Under the pieces are notes generated by a model that saw only the letters and a program-made list of their open reading frames with translations, searched no databases and was not told the origin of the DNA. Shown here one piece after another: positions 52,099 to 59,955 of a DNA stretch of 64,000 bases. The stretch is from Flavobacterium tistrianum (GTDB lineage Bacteria; Bacteroidota; Bacteroidia; Flavobacteriales; Flavobacteriaceae): positions 1 to 64,000 of the forward strand of contig NZ_QJRH01000065.1 in assembly GCF_003254545.1 (NCBI RefSeq), written 5' to 3'. The number at the start of each line of letters is the position of its first letter. Within the stretch, counting starts at the first letter, position 1. Made by a program: the position numbers and the translations under genes.

Positions 52099-52839
52099 TT
52101 ATTTAATTTGTTCACTGGTTTTTCCAAATCTACGTTCTCTTTTTTGATAACTAATAATAGCCTCATATAAATCTTGGTCTTTAAAGTCTGGCCACAAGAC
52201 ATTAGTAAAATACAATTCTGCGTAGGCAATCTGCCACAGCAAAAAATTACTTATTCTATGTTCTCCACTTGTTCGTATTAATAAATCTACGTCTGGTAAA
52301 TTTTGCGTGTAAAGATGCTCATTTATAATTGAATCGTCAATAGTGTCTATTGAAATTATATTATTTTTAACTTTATCACTAATTGCTTTTACAGCATTTA
52401 CCAGTTCCTCTCTGGAGCCATAACTTAAAGCGAGGGTAAGGGTTAAACGAGTATTATTTTTAGTTTTTTCCATAACATCCAAAAGTTCTTTTTGGGCTGT
52501 TTTTGGTAATTTATCAAGATTTCCAATTGCATTAAGTCTGATATTGTTTTCTTGAAGGGTAACAAGTTCTTTTTTTAATGAATTGATCAATATTTTCATC
52601 AATGCCTGAACCTCCAATTTTGGTCTATTCCAATTTTCTGTAGAAAAAGCATATAGGGTTAAATACTCAATTCCAAGTTTGGCTGAGGTTTTAATGATTT
52701 CCTTTACAGATTTTGTTCCATTTTCATGGCCAAACGCGCGTAAAAAGCCTTGTTGTTTTGCCCAGCGCCCGTTGCCGTCCATGATAATGGCAAGGTGTTT
52801 AGGTAAGTTTGTGTGATCTATTGATTCTATTAAATTCAT
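52099..52839 (-). CDS. uppS: Undecaprenyl diphosphate synthase (isoprenyl transferase)
   Basis: UppS extends farnesyl diphosphate with eight isopentenyl units to make the C55 carrier lipid for peptidoglycan and other glycans. The 246-residue enzyme has the catalytic motif HLAIIMDGNGRWAKQQ (Asp21). It also has HENGTKSVKEII, TLYAFSTENWNRPKLEV, and the C-terminal RTSGEHRISNFLLWQIAYAELYFTNVLWPDF, all hallmark regions. It follows the DUF6089 gene by 3 bases and precedes bamA by at most 7 bases, so it is the second gene of an envelope operon. Confidence 0.96.
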   Translation of the reverse strand: MNLIESIDHTNLPKHLAIIMDGNGRWAKQQGFLRAFGHENGTKSVKEIIKTSAKLGIEYLTLYAFSTENWNRPKLEVQALMKILINSLKKELVTLQENNIRLNAIGNLDKLPKTAQKELLDVMEKTKNNTRLTLTLALSYGSREELVNAVKAISDKVKNNIISIDTIDDSIINEHLYTQNLPDVDLLIRTSGEHRISNFLLWQIAYAELYFTNVLWPDFKDQDLYEAIISYQKRERRFGKTSEQIK

Positions 52840-52842
52840 TTT

Positions 52843-53535
52843 TTAGTATGCGCAATAGCATGGTTTTTTTCCAAAGGTATACGTTAAAGTAAGACCTGAG
52901 AAAACATACCAGTCATTATTATTTAAATTTCCAAATTTTAAGATATTTGGACTAGTTGTATTAGGATTGCTTCCGTCAATATTATCTGTAAAAGTGTAAC
53001 GTGCTCCAACTTCAGCTGCTAATATAAAGCGTGGCGATATATTTGATTTTATACCTAATATAATAGGTATCGCTACTGAACTACGATTTTTTTGAGTGTA
53101 TATTATATTTGGACTTGTAGTATATCTGTATAAGTTGTCAAAAACAAAGTAACTTAAACCTGTAAATACATAAGGACTTACCTTGGTATGGTAGTCATGC
53201 AGATTAAAGTCGAAAAAATTGAATTCTAGTCCCGCTGAAAGCTCTTTAATGTCATTGTCAAAACGATAGCCTCTCTGATTTCTTCCGGTTTCATCTGATT
53301 TAAAATCATTTCCACTAATGTTTGATTGTGTGTAAGAAAATCTCCATGCGTGTCTTGGACTTCTATTCCATTTGTAAAGAATACCAAAAGCTGGTTTTTC
53401 TGGGGAGATGTAAGTTGTTTTTCCAACATCGCCTACAAAGTTACTTCCGCCAAAAAAAACACCAATCTCGTTTATCTGAGCATTTAGTGTAATAAGAGGG
53501 AAAAAACATAACAATAAATTAAAAATTTTCTTCAT
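52843..53535 (-). CDS. DUF6089 family outer-membrane protein
   Basis: The 230-residue protein has a signal peptide (LLLCFFPLITLNAQ). Strand-rich sequence begins EIGVFFGGSNFVGDVGKTTYISPEKPAFGILYKWNRSPRHAWRFSYTQSNISG and ends VFSGLTLTYTFGKKPCYCAY. This is the DUF6089 pattern found next to uppS and bamA in Bacteroidetes. It is an eight-strand-like small barrel of unknown function. It is the first gene of the cluster: a -7 box (TATATTTG, minus strand, 53561-53554) lies 18 bases before the ATG. The CYCAY tail gives two cysteines at the very C-terminus. Confidence 0.87.
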   Translation of the reverse strand: MKKIFNLLLCFFPLITLNAQINEIGVFFGGSNFVGDVGKTTYISPEKPAFGILYKWNRSPRHAWRFSYTQSNISGNDFKSDETGRNQRGYRFDNDIKELSAGLEFNFFDFNLHDYHTKVSPYVFTGLSYFVFDNLYRYTTSPNIIYTQKNRSSVAIPIILGIKSNISPRFILAAEVGARYTFTDNIDGSNPNTTSPNILKFGNLNNNDWYVFSGLTLTYTFGKKPCYCAY

Positions 53536-53553
53536 TTAATTCAAAATTGCGTG

Positions 53554-53561
53554 CAAATATA
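53554..53561 (-). promoter_or_regulatory. -7 promoter box for the DUF6089-uppS-bamA-ompH operon
   Basis: On the minus strand the sequence is TATATTTG, matching TAnnTTTG, 18 bases before the first ATG of the operon. Confidence 0.65.
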
Positions 53562-53597
53562 ATAATTATCGATACGAATCAAAGTTCCTTTAGTTAA

Positions 53598-53750
53598 ATG
53601 TGCTTTTTTTTCAATTTACATTATGATTTTGAGCCATTTAATGATGATTCACTACATGCAGAACGAGAAAATGTGGTATTATCGTATAGTGAAGAATCAG
53701 AAAAGAGTTTAATTTCTTTTATCTTCTCCCCAGAGCAGTTTGTTTCTTAA
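53598..53750 (+). other. Possible short ORF or gene remnant (50 codons), uncertain
   Basis: On the plus strand, ATG at 53598 opens 50 codons to TAA at 53748-53750. The translation contains NLHYDFEPFNDDSLHAERE and VVLSYSEESEKSLIS. It has a protein-like mix of residues and avoids stop codons in an AT-rich gap. It overlaps the 3' end of nadK on the other strand by 42 bases. I see no promoter or family. It could be a small gene, a remnant or chance. Confidence 0.2.
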
Positions 53751-54593
53751 GGTCTTTAAGAAAGTTTCTCCTGGTATTTCAACCATTTTAATTTTGTAAT
53801 CTGTTTTTTTAATTTTTAAAATAGACTCGTTTTTCACTGAAGAGATTCTCGAATCTAAGGAAACCAAATATTGATCTTCTCTCCCTGTTACTCGCAGTGT
53901 GATTTCGGTATCGTCTGGAATAACAAGCGGTCTGGCGGTTAAATTATGAGGGGCAATCGGAGTGATAACCAGGCTTTTGACATCTGGTGTTAGAATTGGT
54001 CCACCACAGCTTAAAGAATATCCTGTAGAGCCAGTTGGTGTTGAAATGATTAATCCATCAGCCCAATAAGAATTTAGGTATTCGTTATTCAAATAAGTTT
54101 CTACTGTGATCATCGATGTTGTATCTTTTCTGCTCACGGTAACTTCGTTCATGGCGAAATTAAGTTCTTTGAAAGCTTCATTGTAAGGCTCACATGTAAT
54201 CCCTAATAAAGTACGTTCTGAAGTTGTATAATTTTTACTAATAACATATTGAAGCAAAATATCAATGTTTTCCTTTTGAACTTTAGCTAGAAAACCTAAT
54301 CTTCCTGCGTTGATTCCCAATAAAGGAACACCAGAGTTACGAACAAAAGCAGCGGCTCTTAAAATTGTACCATCGCCTCCAATACTAATAAGCATTTCGA
54401 AACTATTGTCTAAAGCAGTACTTGGCGAAAAAGTTTTGTATTCTTTTTTTACAAGCTGTTTTTCATAAAGCATGTTCAGGAAGTTTTCTTCAATTACCAT
54501 CTCGACATTATTGGCATTAAAGAAATTGAAAATGTCTTTTATAATAGGTTCGGTACTGTTCTGATAATATTGTCCGTAAATGGCTATTTTCAT
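53709..54593 (-). CDS. nadK: NAD kinase
   Basis: NadK phosphorylates NAD to NADP and so sets the NADP pool. The 294-residue protein has the signature ISIGGDGTILRAA (GGDGT at 72-76), VPLLGINAGRLGFLAKV, and the NE/D and glycine-rich regions FAMNEVTV and GLIISTPTGSTGYSLSCGGPILTPDVKSLVITPIAPH. All are full-length family features. It lies on the minus strand downstream of a CBS protein, in the pdxJ-CBS-nadK-DUF6089 order common to the phylum. Confidence 0.96.
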   Translation of the reverse strand: MKIAIYGQYYQNSTEPIIKDIFNFFNANNVEMVIEENFLNMLYEKQLVKKEYKTFSPSTALDNSFEMLISIGGDGTILRAAAFVRNSGVPLLGINAGRLGFLAKVQKENIDILLQYVISKNYTTSERTLLGITCEPYNEAFKELNFAMNEVTVSRKDTTSMITVETYLNNEYLNSYWADGLIISTPTGSTGYSLSCGGPILTPDVKSLVITPIAPHNLTARPLVIPDDTEITLRVTGREDQYLVSLDSRISSVKNESILKIKKTDYKIKMVEIPGETFLKTLRNKLLWGEDKRN

Positions 54594-54606
54594 TCGTTTT
54601 TAAATT

Positions 54607-54680
54607 AGAGAATTGGTCAATGTGTCAATTAAATAATAGGAAAATTATCTAATCAACTAATTTTCTCATTGGCACATTCA
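54607..54680. repeat. Imperfect inverted element between nadK and the CBS gene
   Basis: AATTGGTCAATGTGTCAATT on the left is mirrored imperfectly by AATTTTCTCATTGGCACATT on the right. It resembles the dispersed low-complexity repeats found between genes in flavobacteria. Confidence 0.4.
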
Positions 54681-54684
54681 AAAC

Positions 54685-55344
54685 TTATATATTAAGATAC
54701 TTGTCTAAATAATCTGATCGTTCTTTTAAGCTGTTAATATAGGTGTCTTCCTGATGTTCAGAAATAATTTCATAACCATATCTTCTGTAGGTTTGGATGA
54801 TTTCATTAATTGCTCCTAAACCAATTTTTACAGTAATCTGAACATTTTCGGTATCAGCCTCAGAAACAAAACATCCTAAAACCTTACCATTATTGCTTTC
54901 TACAATTTGGTTCACCTCACTCATAGAATAATCCAAAAGGCCTTTTTGAACAATAATTATGGCGCCTGGTTCTTTTAAAAACGGAGTCTCTTGAAAGAAT
55001 TTCATGATGTCTTCCATTTCATAATAACCAATATAGTTATTATTTTCGTCAAGAATTGGGAGAAGGTTGGTGTGGTTCTTGGCAAAAACTTCTAGAACAT
55101 CAAGCCAGATCATCGATTTTCTGGCAAAAAAACGTTCTAAAGTATATTTGTAATCAATTGCTTTTTTTTCAATGTCAAATGTTTCAACATCGTCAGAAGA
55201 GATGCTTCCAATAAAAACACCATCTTCTAAAATCGGGAAATGAGAAAAATTTACATCGATAAAAAAGTCCTGAATCGAGGCTATCGTTTCCTGACTGTCA
55301 ATCGCTCTGAAATCGTTTGTGATATAGTTTGTAATTTCTGTCAT
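54685..55344 (-). CDS. CBS domain-pair protein with an ACT-like C-terminal domain
   Basis: The 219-residue protein has two CBS motifs (about 5-65, FRAIDSQETIASIQDFFIDVNFSHFPILEDGVFIGSIS; about 75-130, WLDVLEVFAKNHTNLLPILDENNNYIGYYEMEDIMKF). An ACT-like domain follows (about 135-205, GAIIIVQKGLLDYSMSEVNQIVESNNGKVLGCFVS, ITVKIGLGAINEIIQTYRRYGYEII). Both domain types bind small ligands, so it is probably a regulatory sensor. It is encoded between pdxJ (divergent) and nadK in many Bacteroidetes, which hints at cofactor metabolism, but no target is known. Confidence 0.9.
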   Translation of the reverse strand: MTEITNYITNDFRAIDSQETIASIQDFFIDVNFSHFPILEDGVFIGSISSDDVETFDIEKKAIDYKYTLERFFARKSMIWLDVLEVFAKNHTNLLPILDENNNYIGYYEMEDIMKFFQETPFLKEPGAIIIVQKGLLDYSMSEVNQIVESNNGKVLGCFVSEADTENVQITVKIGLGAINEIIQTYRRYGYEIISEHQEDTYINSLKERSDYLDKYLNI

Positions 55345-55410
55345 AAATCAATTGAAGATATTTGATGCAAAATAATCAAAAAATACCGAAAACTGCTCTG
55401 TTTTACTTTG

Positions 55411-55418
55411 TATTTTTG
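55411..55418 (+). promoter_or_regulatory. -7 promoter box for pdxJ
   Basis: TATTTTTG matches TAnnTTTG, 41 bases before the pdxJ ATG at 55460. It overlaps neither start candidate. Confidence 0.6.
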
Positions 55419-55459
55419 TCGTAACAAATATAATGTTACTAGAATTAATATCAATTTAT

Positions 55460-56173
55460 ATGACAAAATTAAGTGTAAATATCAATAAAATAGCAACGCT
55501 TCGAAATGCCCGTGGCGGAAATGTTCCAGATTTATTAAAAGTGGCAGCAGATATTCAGCGATTTGGAGGGCAGGGAATTACCATTCATCCTCGTCCAGAC
55601 GAGCGTCATATTCGTTATCAGGATGCACGCGATTTAAAAGCGGTTGTTACAACAGAATATAATATTGAAGGAAATCCGCAGCATAATTTTATTGATTTGG
55701 TTTTAGAATGCAAACCAGATCAAGTGACATTGGTTCCAGATGCAATTGGAGCAATAACTTCGTCTGCTGGTTGGGATACTATTAAAAATCAAGATTATTT
55801 AACAGAAGTTATTCAGGAATTTCAAAGAAACGGAATCAGAACTTCAATTTTTGTTGACCCGATTTTAGAAATGATCGAAGGAGCAAAAAAGACAGGAACA
55901 GATAGAATTGAATTATACACTGAATCTTTTGCGCACCAATATAGTTTAGGAAACGAAAAAGGAATTGAACCTTACACTAAAGCTGCAGAATTGGCAAACG
56001 AACTAGGTTTAGGAATCAATGCTGGACACGATTTAAGTTTGGATAATATTAAGTTTTTCAAGCAAAATATTCCAGGATTATTGGAAGTTTCTATTGGTCA
56101 CGCTTTAATTTCAGAGGCACTTTACCTTGGTTTGGACAATACTGTAAATATGTATCTGAATAAATTGAAATAA
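55460..56173 (+). CDS. pdxJ: Pyridoxine 5'-phosphate synthase
   Basis: PdxJ condenses 3-amino-2-oxopropyl phosphate with deoxyxylulose 5-phosphate to pyridoxine 5'-phosphate in vitamin B6 synthesis. The 237-residue TIM barrel starts at the ATG at 55460 ([19 protein letters not shown]). It has [40 protein letters not shown] and [16 protein letters not shown], all conserved segments. A start at 55433 would add nine residues that are not conserved. The alpha/beta hydrolase follows 26 bases later. Confidence 0.96.
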   Translation: MTKLSVNINKIATLRNARGGNVPDLLKVAADIQRFGGQGITIHPRPDERHIRYQDARDLKAVVTTEYNIEGNPQHNFIDLVLECKPDQVTLVPDAIGAITSSAGWDTIKNQDYLTEVIQEFQRNGIRTSIFVDPILEMIEGAKKTGTDRIELYTESFAHQYSLGNEKGIEPYTKAAELANELGLGINAGHDLSLDNIKFFKQNIPGLLEVSIGHALISEALYLGLDNTVNMYLNKLK

Positions 56174-56199
56174 TTCTTTAAAAGGAAAAAAATAAAAAT

Positions 56200-56964
56200 A
56201 TGCTTTATTCAAAAATAGAAGGCGAAGGAAAACCATTTATCATCATGCACGGATTTCTGGGAATGTCCGATAACTGGAAAACACTTGCCGGGCAATATGT
56301 AGAAGCCGGATTTCAAGTTCATATTTTAGATTTAAGAAACCATGGTCGCAGTTTTCATTCAGATGAGTGGAGTTACGAAGCGATGGTTCTAGATGTGTAT
56401 GAATACTGTCAAGCAAACAATCTTACACGAATTGATATTCTTGGGCATTCAATGGGAGGAAAAGTGGCAATGCTTTTTGCGACAACACATCCAGAAATTG
56501 TAGATAAATTGATTGTAGCAGATATTGGTCCGAGATTTTACAAACAGCACCATCAGGATATTTTGGCAGGATTAAATGCTGTCGATTTTTCAGTAAAACC
56601 AAGCCGGAGTGATGTTGAAGAAATAGTGTCCCAATATGTTTCAGATTTTGGAACAAGACAATTTCTGCTGAAAAATTTATATTGGAAAGAGCCAGGACAA
56701 TTGGCTTTTCGATTTAATTTAGAAGCTTTTAATAATAATCTGGATGCAATTGGAAAACCTTTGGCAGATGATTTAGTTTTTGATAAACCAACTCTATTTA
56801 TTCGTGGAGGAAATTCTGGATATATTCAAGATGAAGATGTTGACGGAATTCGCAAGCATTTTCCGAATCTAAAATTAGAAACCATTCCAAACGCTGGACA
56901 TTGGCTTCACGCTGAAAATCCGAAGATGTTTTTCGAATTGACAGCTACGTTTTTAAAAGAGTAG
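56200..56964 (+). CDS. Alpha/beta hydrolase (YbfF-like esterase)
   Basis: The 254-residue protein has the fold landmarks: oxyanion region FIIMHGFLGMSDNW, DLRNHGRSFHSDEWSYEAM, nucleophile elbow LGHSMGGKVAM (serine nucleophile), acid region TLFIRGGNSGYIQDEDV, and the catalytic histidine in PNAGHWLHAENPKMF. The similarity to E. coli YbfF is good, and that enzyme cleaves acyl thioesters. The real substrate is unknown. It is in line with pdxJ, possibly co-transcribed, and no signal peptide is seen. Confidence 0.92.
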   Translation: MLYSKIEGEGKPFIIMHGFLGMSDNWKTLAGQYVEAGFQVHILDLRNHGRSFHSDEWSYEAMVLDVYEYCQANNLTRIDILGHSMGGKVAMLFATTHPEIVDKLIVADIGPRFYKQHHQDILAGLNAVDFSVKPSRSDVEEIVSQYVSDFGTRQFLLKNLYWKEPGQLAFRFNLEAFNNNLDAIGKPLADDLVFDKPTLFIRGGNSGYIQDEDVDGIRKHFPNLKLETIPNAGHWLHAENPKMFFELTATFLKE

Positions 56965-57018
56965 TCGTTTTTGATGAAAATTTTATTACTTTTAAATAAA
57001 TTTTAAACCTCAAGAACC

Positions 57019-57363
57019 ATGAAATTATTACTTAGACTCCTTGTTACTGCTGCTTTAGTTTTATTGTTGTCTAATATTTTGACTGGAGTACACGTTGCTA
57101 GTTTTGGTACAGCTGTAATTGTTGCAGTAGTTTTAGGATTGCTGAATGTTTTTATAAAACCAATTTTAGTTATTTTGACTCTACCTGTTACTTTTGTTAC
57201 ACTAGGTTTGTTTTTACTGGTGATCAACGCAGTAATTATTTTGCTGTGCACTAATATTGTAGGCGGTTTTGCAGTAAATTCATTCTGGACAGCATTAATA
57301 TTTAGTATTATTTTGTCTATACTTCAATCTCTTACTTATAAAATACTGGGAGACGATAAATAA
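57019..57363 (+). CDS. Phage holin family protein / small membrane protein (PF04020-like)
   Basis: The 114-residue protein has four hydrophobic helices: LLLRLLVTAALVLLLSNIL, TAVIVAVVLGLLNVFIKPILVILTLPVTFVTLGLFLLVIN (two helices around PVT) and AVIILLCTNIVG with a final FWTALIFSIILSILQSL. The LNxFIKPILxxLTLPxTxxTLGLFLLVINxxxxxL motif is that of the phage-holin 4-2 group, known as YvlD-like membrane proteins. These occur widely on chromosomes and are not phage genes here. Their function is unknown. Confidence 0.88.
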   Translation: MKLLLRLLVTAALVLLLSNILTGVHVASFGTAVIVAVVLGLLNVFIKPILVILTLPVTFVTLGLFLLVINAVIILLCTNIVGGFAVNSFWTALIFSIILSILQSLTYKILGDDK

Positions 57364-57410
57364 AACAAATAGGCAGATTAAAACTGCTTCAAATACAATA
57401 GATTAAAAAC

Positions 57411-57449
57411 TTGGTTGGGTTGCAAAAATTTTATAATTTTGCAACCCAA
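57411..57449 (+). promoter_or_regulatory. tig promoter overlapped by a 13-bp inverted repeat
   Basis: TTG at 57411-57413 is separated by 20 bp from TAATTTTG at 57434-57441, a good flavobacterial promoter. The inverted repeat TTGGGTTGCAAAA (57415-57427) / TTTTGCAACCCAA (57437-57449) spans the -7 box and the predicted transcript start. The tig ATG is 26 bases further on. Confidence 0.65.
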
Positions 57450-57475
57450 TTTTATTACGTAAATTAAAGAAGAAG

Positions 57476-58798
57476 ATGGATATTAAAAGAGTAGCAATAG
57501 ACGCTGTAAACGAGACAATCGTTATGAACGTTGTTCATATGGATTATAAAGGTCAAGTAGCAAAAAGAATTAACGAAAAAATGCCTTTAGCGCAAGTAAA
57601 AGGATTTAGAAAAGGACAAGTGCCTAAAGATCTTGTTGAAAAACAATATGGAAAAGCTATTAAGCAAGAAGAGATCAAAAAAGTAGTTGATTTGGCTTTA
57701 GAGCGTTATATTCAATCTGAAAGATTAAATCTTTTAGGAACTCCGCTTCCAAAATTTGGAGAAGATTTTAACTGGGATGCTGAAGAATTAACTTTTGAAT
57801 ATGAAATTGGTTTAGTGCCAAACTTCGAAATTGATCTTGAAGCTAAAAACAATATCGTAAAATATATCGTTACTGCTGACGATAAATTAATCGACGGACA
57901 AGTTGAGCGTATCCAAAAACAATTTGGAAAAGCAGTTCCACAAGAAGTATCTGATGCAAAATCTGACTTAACTGGAACTTTCTCAAACGAAGCAAACGGA
58001 ATCAACAATACTACTACAATCTCTGTTGATACATTCAGCAAAAAAGCTCAAAAACAATTCATAGGTAAAAAAGTTGGAGATGTTGTTACAGTAAGCACAA
58101 AAGGTTTATTTGAAGACGATCACCAATTAATGGATTACTTAAAAGTAGGTCACGAAGGTGTTCACGGTTTAGATGTTGAAGTAAACTTTACTATCAGCGC
58201 TATCAACGGTTCTGAGCCAGCTGAATTAAACCAAGAATTATTTGATAAACTTTTTGGTGAAGGAAAAGTAGCTTCTTTAGAAGATTTAAAATCTAAAATT
58301 AAAGAAGATGCTGAAGCACAATTCGCACAGCAAGCTGACCAAAAATTATTATTAGATGTTCAGGATTTCTTAATCGAAAACACAAAATTCGATTTACCAG
58401 CTGAATTCTTAAAAAGATGGTTGCAAACTGTAGGAGAGAAAAAATTAACTGCAGAAGAAGCTGAAGTTGAATACGCTAGATCTGAAAAAGGTTTACGTTT
58501 CCAATTAATCGAAGGAAAAGCATTAGCTCAAAGCAATATCCAAATTACATTTGAAGATTTGAAAGAGTTTACATCAAACGCGATCAGACAGCAAATGGCT
58601 CAATTTGGTCAAACAAACCCAACTGATGAAGAAGTTCAAGGAATCGTAGCTAGAGTTTTATCTAACCAAGACGAAGTGAAAAGACTTTCTGAGCAAGTTG
58701 TGGCATCTAAAATGTTAGATATCTTCAAAGAAAAAGCTAACCCAACAACTAAAGAGGTTACTTACGAAGAATTTATCGCTGCTTCTTACGGAGAATAA
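57476..58798 (+). CDS. tig: Trigger factor
   Basis: Trigger factor is the ribosome-bound chaperone with peptidyl-prolyl isomerase activity. The 440-residue protein has the ribosome-binding signature in VKGFRKGQVPKDLVEKQYG, within a three-domain pattern: N-terminal ribosome-binding domain, PPIase-like domain (about 150-240) and C-terminal helical arms. The PPIase part lacks some residues of the E. coli form, as in other Bacteroidetes. The promoter is strong and overlapped by an inverted repeat. A terminator follows, and clpP and clpX are next, an order known from many bacteria. Confidence 0.95.
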   Translation: MDIKRVAIDAVNETIVMNVVHMDYKGQVAKRINEKMPLAQVKGFRKGQVPKDLVEKQYGKAIKQEEIKKVVDLALERYIQSERLNLLGTPLPKFGEDFNWDAEELTFEYEIGLVPNFEIDLEAKNNIVKYIVTADDKLIDGQVERIQKQFGKAVPQEVSDAKSDLTGTFSNEANGINNTTTISVDTFSKKAQKQFIGKKVGDVVTVSTKGLFEDDHQLMDYLKVGHEGVHGLDVEVNFTISAINGSEPAELNQELFDKLFGEGKVASLEDLKSKIKEDAEAQFAQQADQKLLLDVQDFLIENTKFDLPAEFLKRWLQTVGEKKLTAEEAEVEYARSEKGLRFQLIEGKALAQSNIQITFEDLKEFTSNAIRQQMAQFGQTNPTDEEVQGIVARVLSNQDEVKRLSEQVVASKMLDIFKEKANPTTKEVTYEEFIAASYGE

Positions 58799-58903
58799 AT
58801 TTTAGTCTGAAAGTCAAAAGTTGTAAAGTCGCAATTTAAGAAGTATACTTTTTAAAAATTAAGATTTTATTACAGAAACCGAAAGATAAAAATAATTATA
58901 TTT

Positions 58904-58948
58904 GAACGTCAATGGAATTTTTTATTCTGTTGACGTTCTTTTTTTTTG
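58904..58948 (+). terminator. Terminator after tig
   Basis: A 9-bp stem GAACGTCAA / TTGACGTTC with a 17-nt loop is followed by nine or more T. A TATATTTG box (58897-58904) directly abuts its left arm. Confidence 0.8.
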
Positions 58949-59002
58949 TTTCAGGTTTCACGTTCTTTGAAGCTAACTTGAAACTTTAAACCTGAAACAA
59001 AA
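58944..59002. repeat. Inverted repeat (TTTCAGGTTT family), copy 1, upstream of clpP
   Basis: TTTTGTTTCAGGTTT (58944-58958) pairs with AAACCTGAAACAAAA (58988-59002). The same AACTTGAAAC and CCTGAAACAAA words recur in a second copy downstream of clpP at 59801-59835. Confidence 0.7.
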
Positions 59003-59108
59003 GAAACTTTTTCAGACAAATTGACATCCTTTATAAAAAGGTATGAACTTTGTTTAATTCGTTTAAGTCACTTGCTGACTTTAGACTTTTCAACTTTAAA
59101 CTAAAAAT

Positions 59109-59783
59109 ATGAACTACGGTAAAGAATTCAAAAAATTTGCTACAAAGCACCAAGGAGTAAACGCAATGTATTACGATAAAATCGTAGCAGCAATGACTCC
59201 AACAAACATGACTCCATATATTATTGAAGAGCGTCAGCTGAATATTTCTCAATTGGACGTTTTCTCAAGATTAATGATGGACAGAATTATCTTTTTAGGA
59301 ACTGGTATTGACGATCAGATCGCTAATATCGTTCAAGCTCAGTTATTGTTTTTAGAAAGTGCTGATGCTTCAAAAGATATTCAAATTTACTTAAACTCTC
59401 CAGGAGGAAGTGTTTATGCAGGTTTAGGAATTTACGATACTATGCAGTACATCAAACCGGATGTCGCAACAATCTGTACAGGAATGGCAGCTTCTATGGG
59501 AGCAGTTTTATTATGTGCAGGAGCTGCAGGAAAACGTTCTGCATTACCTCACTCAAGAGTAATGATTCACCAGCCATCTGGAGGAGCTCAAGGTGTTGCA
59601 ACAGATATGGAAATCAACTTACGTGAGATGTTGAAATTAAAAGATGAACTTTATAACATCATCTCTCAACATTCAGGACAATCTTTTGACAAAGTGCACA
59701 AAGACAGTGAGCGTGATTACTGGATGAAAGCAGATGAAGCAAAAGAGTACGGAATGATTGACGAAGTATTGAGAAGAAGTTAA
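59109..59783 (+). CDS. clpP: ATP-dependent Clp protease proteolytic subunit
   Basis: ClpP forms the double-ring serine protease fed by ClpX. The 224-residue protein has catalytic Ser129 (TGMAASMGAVLL), His154 (RVMIHQPSGGAQG) and the Asp region in KDSERDYWM. Other family motifs are IFLGTGIDDQIANIV, IYLNSPGGSVYAGL and KEYGMIDEV. The N-terminal extension of about 30 residues is longer than in E. coli, as is usual in this phylum. It lies between copies of an inverted repeat, with tig upstream and clpX downstream. Confidence 0.96.
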   Translation: MNYGKEFKKFATKHQGVNAMYYDKIVAAMTPTNMTPYIIEERQLNISQLDVFSRLMMDRIIFLGTGIDDQIANIVQAQLLFLESADASKDIQIYLNSPGGSVYAGLGIYDTMQYIKPDVATICTGMAASMGAVLLCAGAAGKRSALPHSRVMIHQPSGGAQGVATDMEINLREMLKLKDELYNIISQHSGQSFDKVHKDSERDYWMKADEAKEYGMIDEVLRRS

Positions 59784-59800
59784 AAAAAAGTTTCAGTTTT

Positions 59801-59835
59801 CAGGTTTCAAGTTGCAGCGGTTAACTTGAAACCTG
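59801..59835. repeat. Inverted repeat (TTTCAGGTTT family), copy 2, downstream of clpP
   Basis: A perfect 13-bp stem CAGGTTTCAAGTT / AACTTGAAACCTG with a 9-nt loop is preceded by TTTCAGTTTT. It closely resembles the element upstream of clpP, so clpP is flanked by two related copies. No long T-run follows, so it is a weak terminator at best. Confidence 0.75.
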
Positions 59836-59925
59836 AAACAAATAAAACTTGAAACAAAAAATAAAATATTAAGCTGTAAGGAGTTAAGTTTTAAAGTTTT
59901 AATTTAAAAAAGCTTAGAAACTTAG

Positions 59926-59933
59926 TATCTTTG
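59926..59933 (+). promoter_or_regulatory. -7 promoter box for clpX
   Basis: TATCTTTG matches TAnnTTTG, 22 bases before the clpX ATG. clpX therefore probably has a promoter of its own, separate from clpP. Confidence 0.65.
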
Positions 59934-59955
59934 CAGCTTAGTAACTAAATATAGA

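Larger units (their letters stand above)
58799..59108. other. 310-bp region between tig and clpP
   Basis: No gene is seen. It holds, in order: a -7-like TATATTTG at 58897-58904; the tig terminator (58904-58948); a large inverted repeat (58944-59002) with TTTTGTTTCAGGTTT arms; and about 100 bases of AT-rich leader up to the clpP ATG. The clpP promoter was not located with confidence. Confidence 0.6.

Noticed and set aside
52092-52229. Longer N-terminus for BamA inside uppS
   Set aside because: It would overlap uppS by up to 131 bases and put non-conserved residues before the signal peptide.
57019-57363. Phage remnant suggested by the holin-family name
   Set aside because: No other phage gene is near, and this small membrane family is common on chromosomes.
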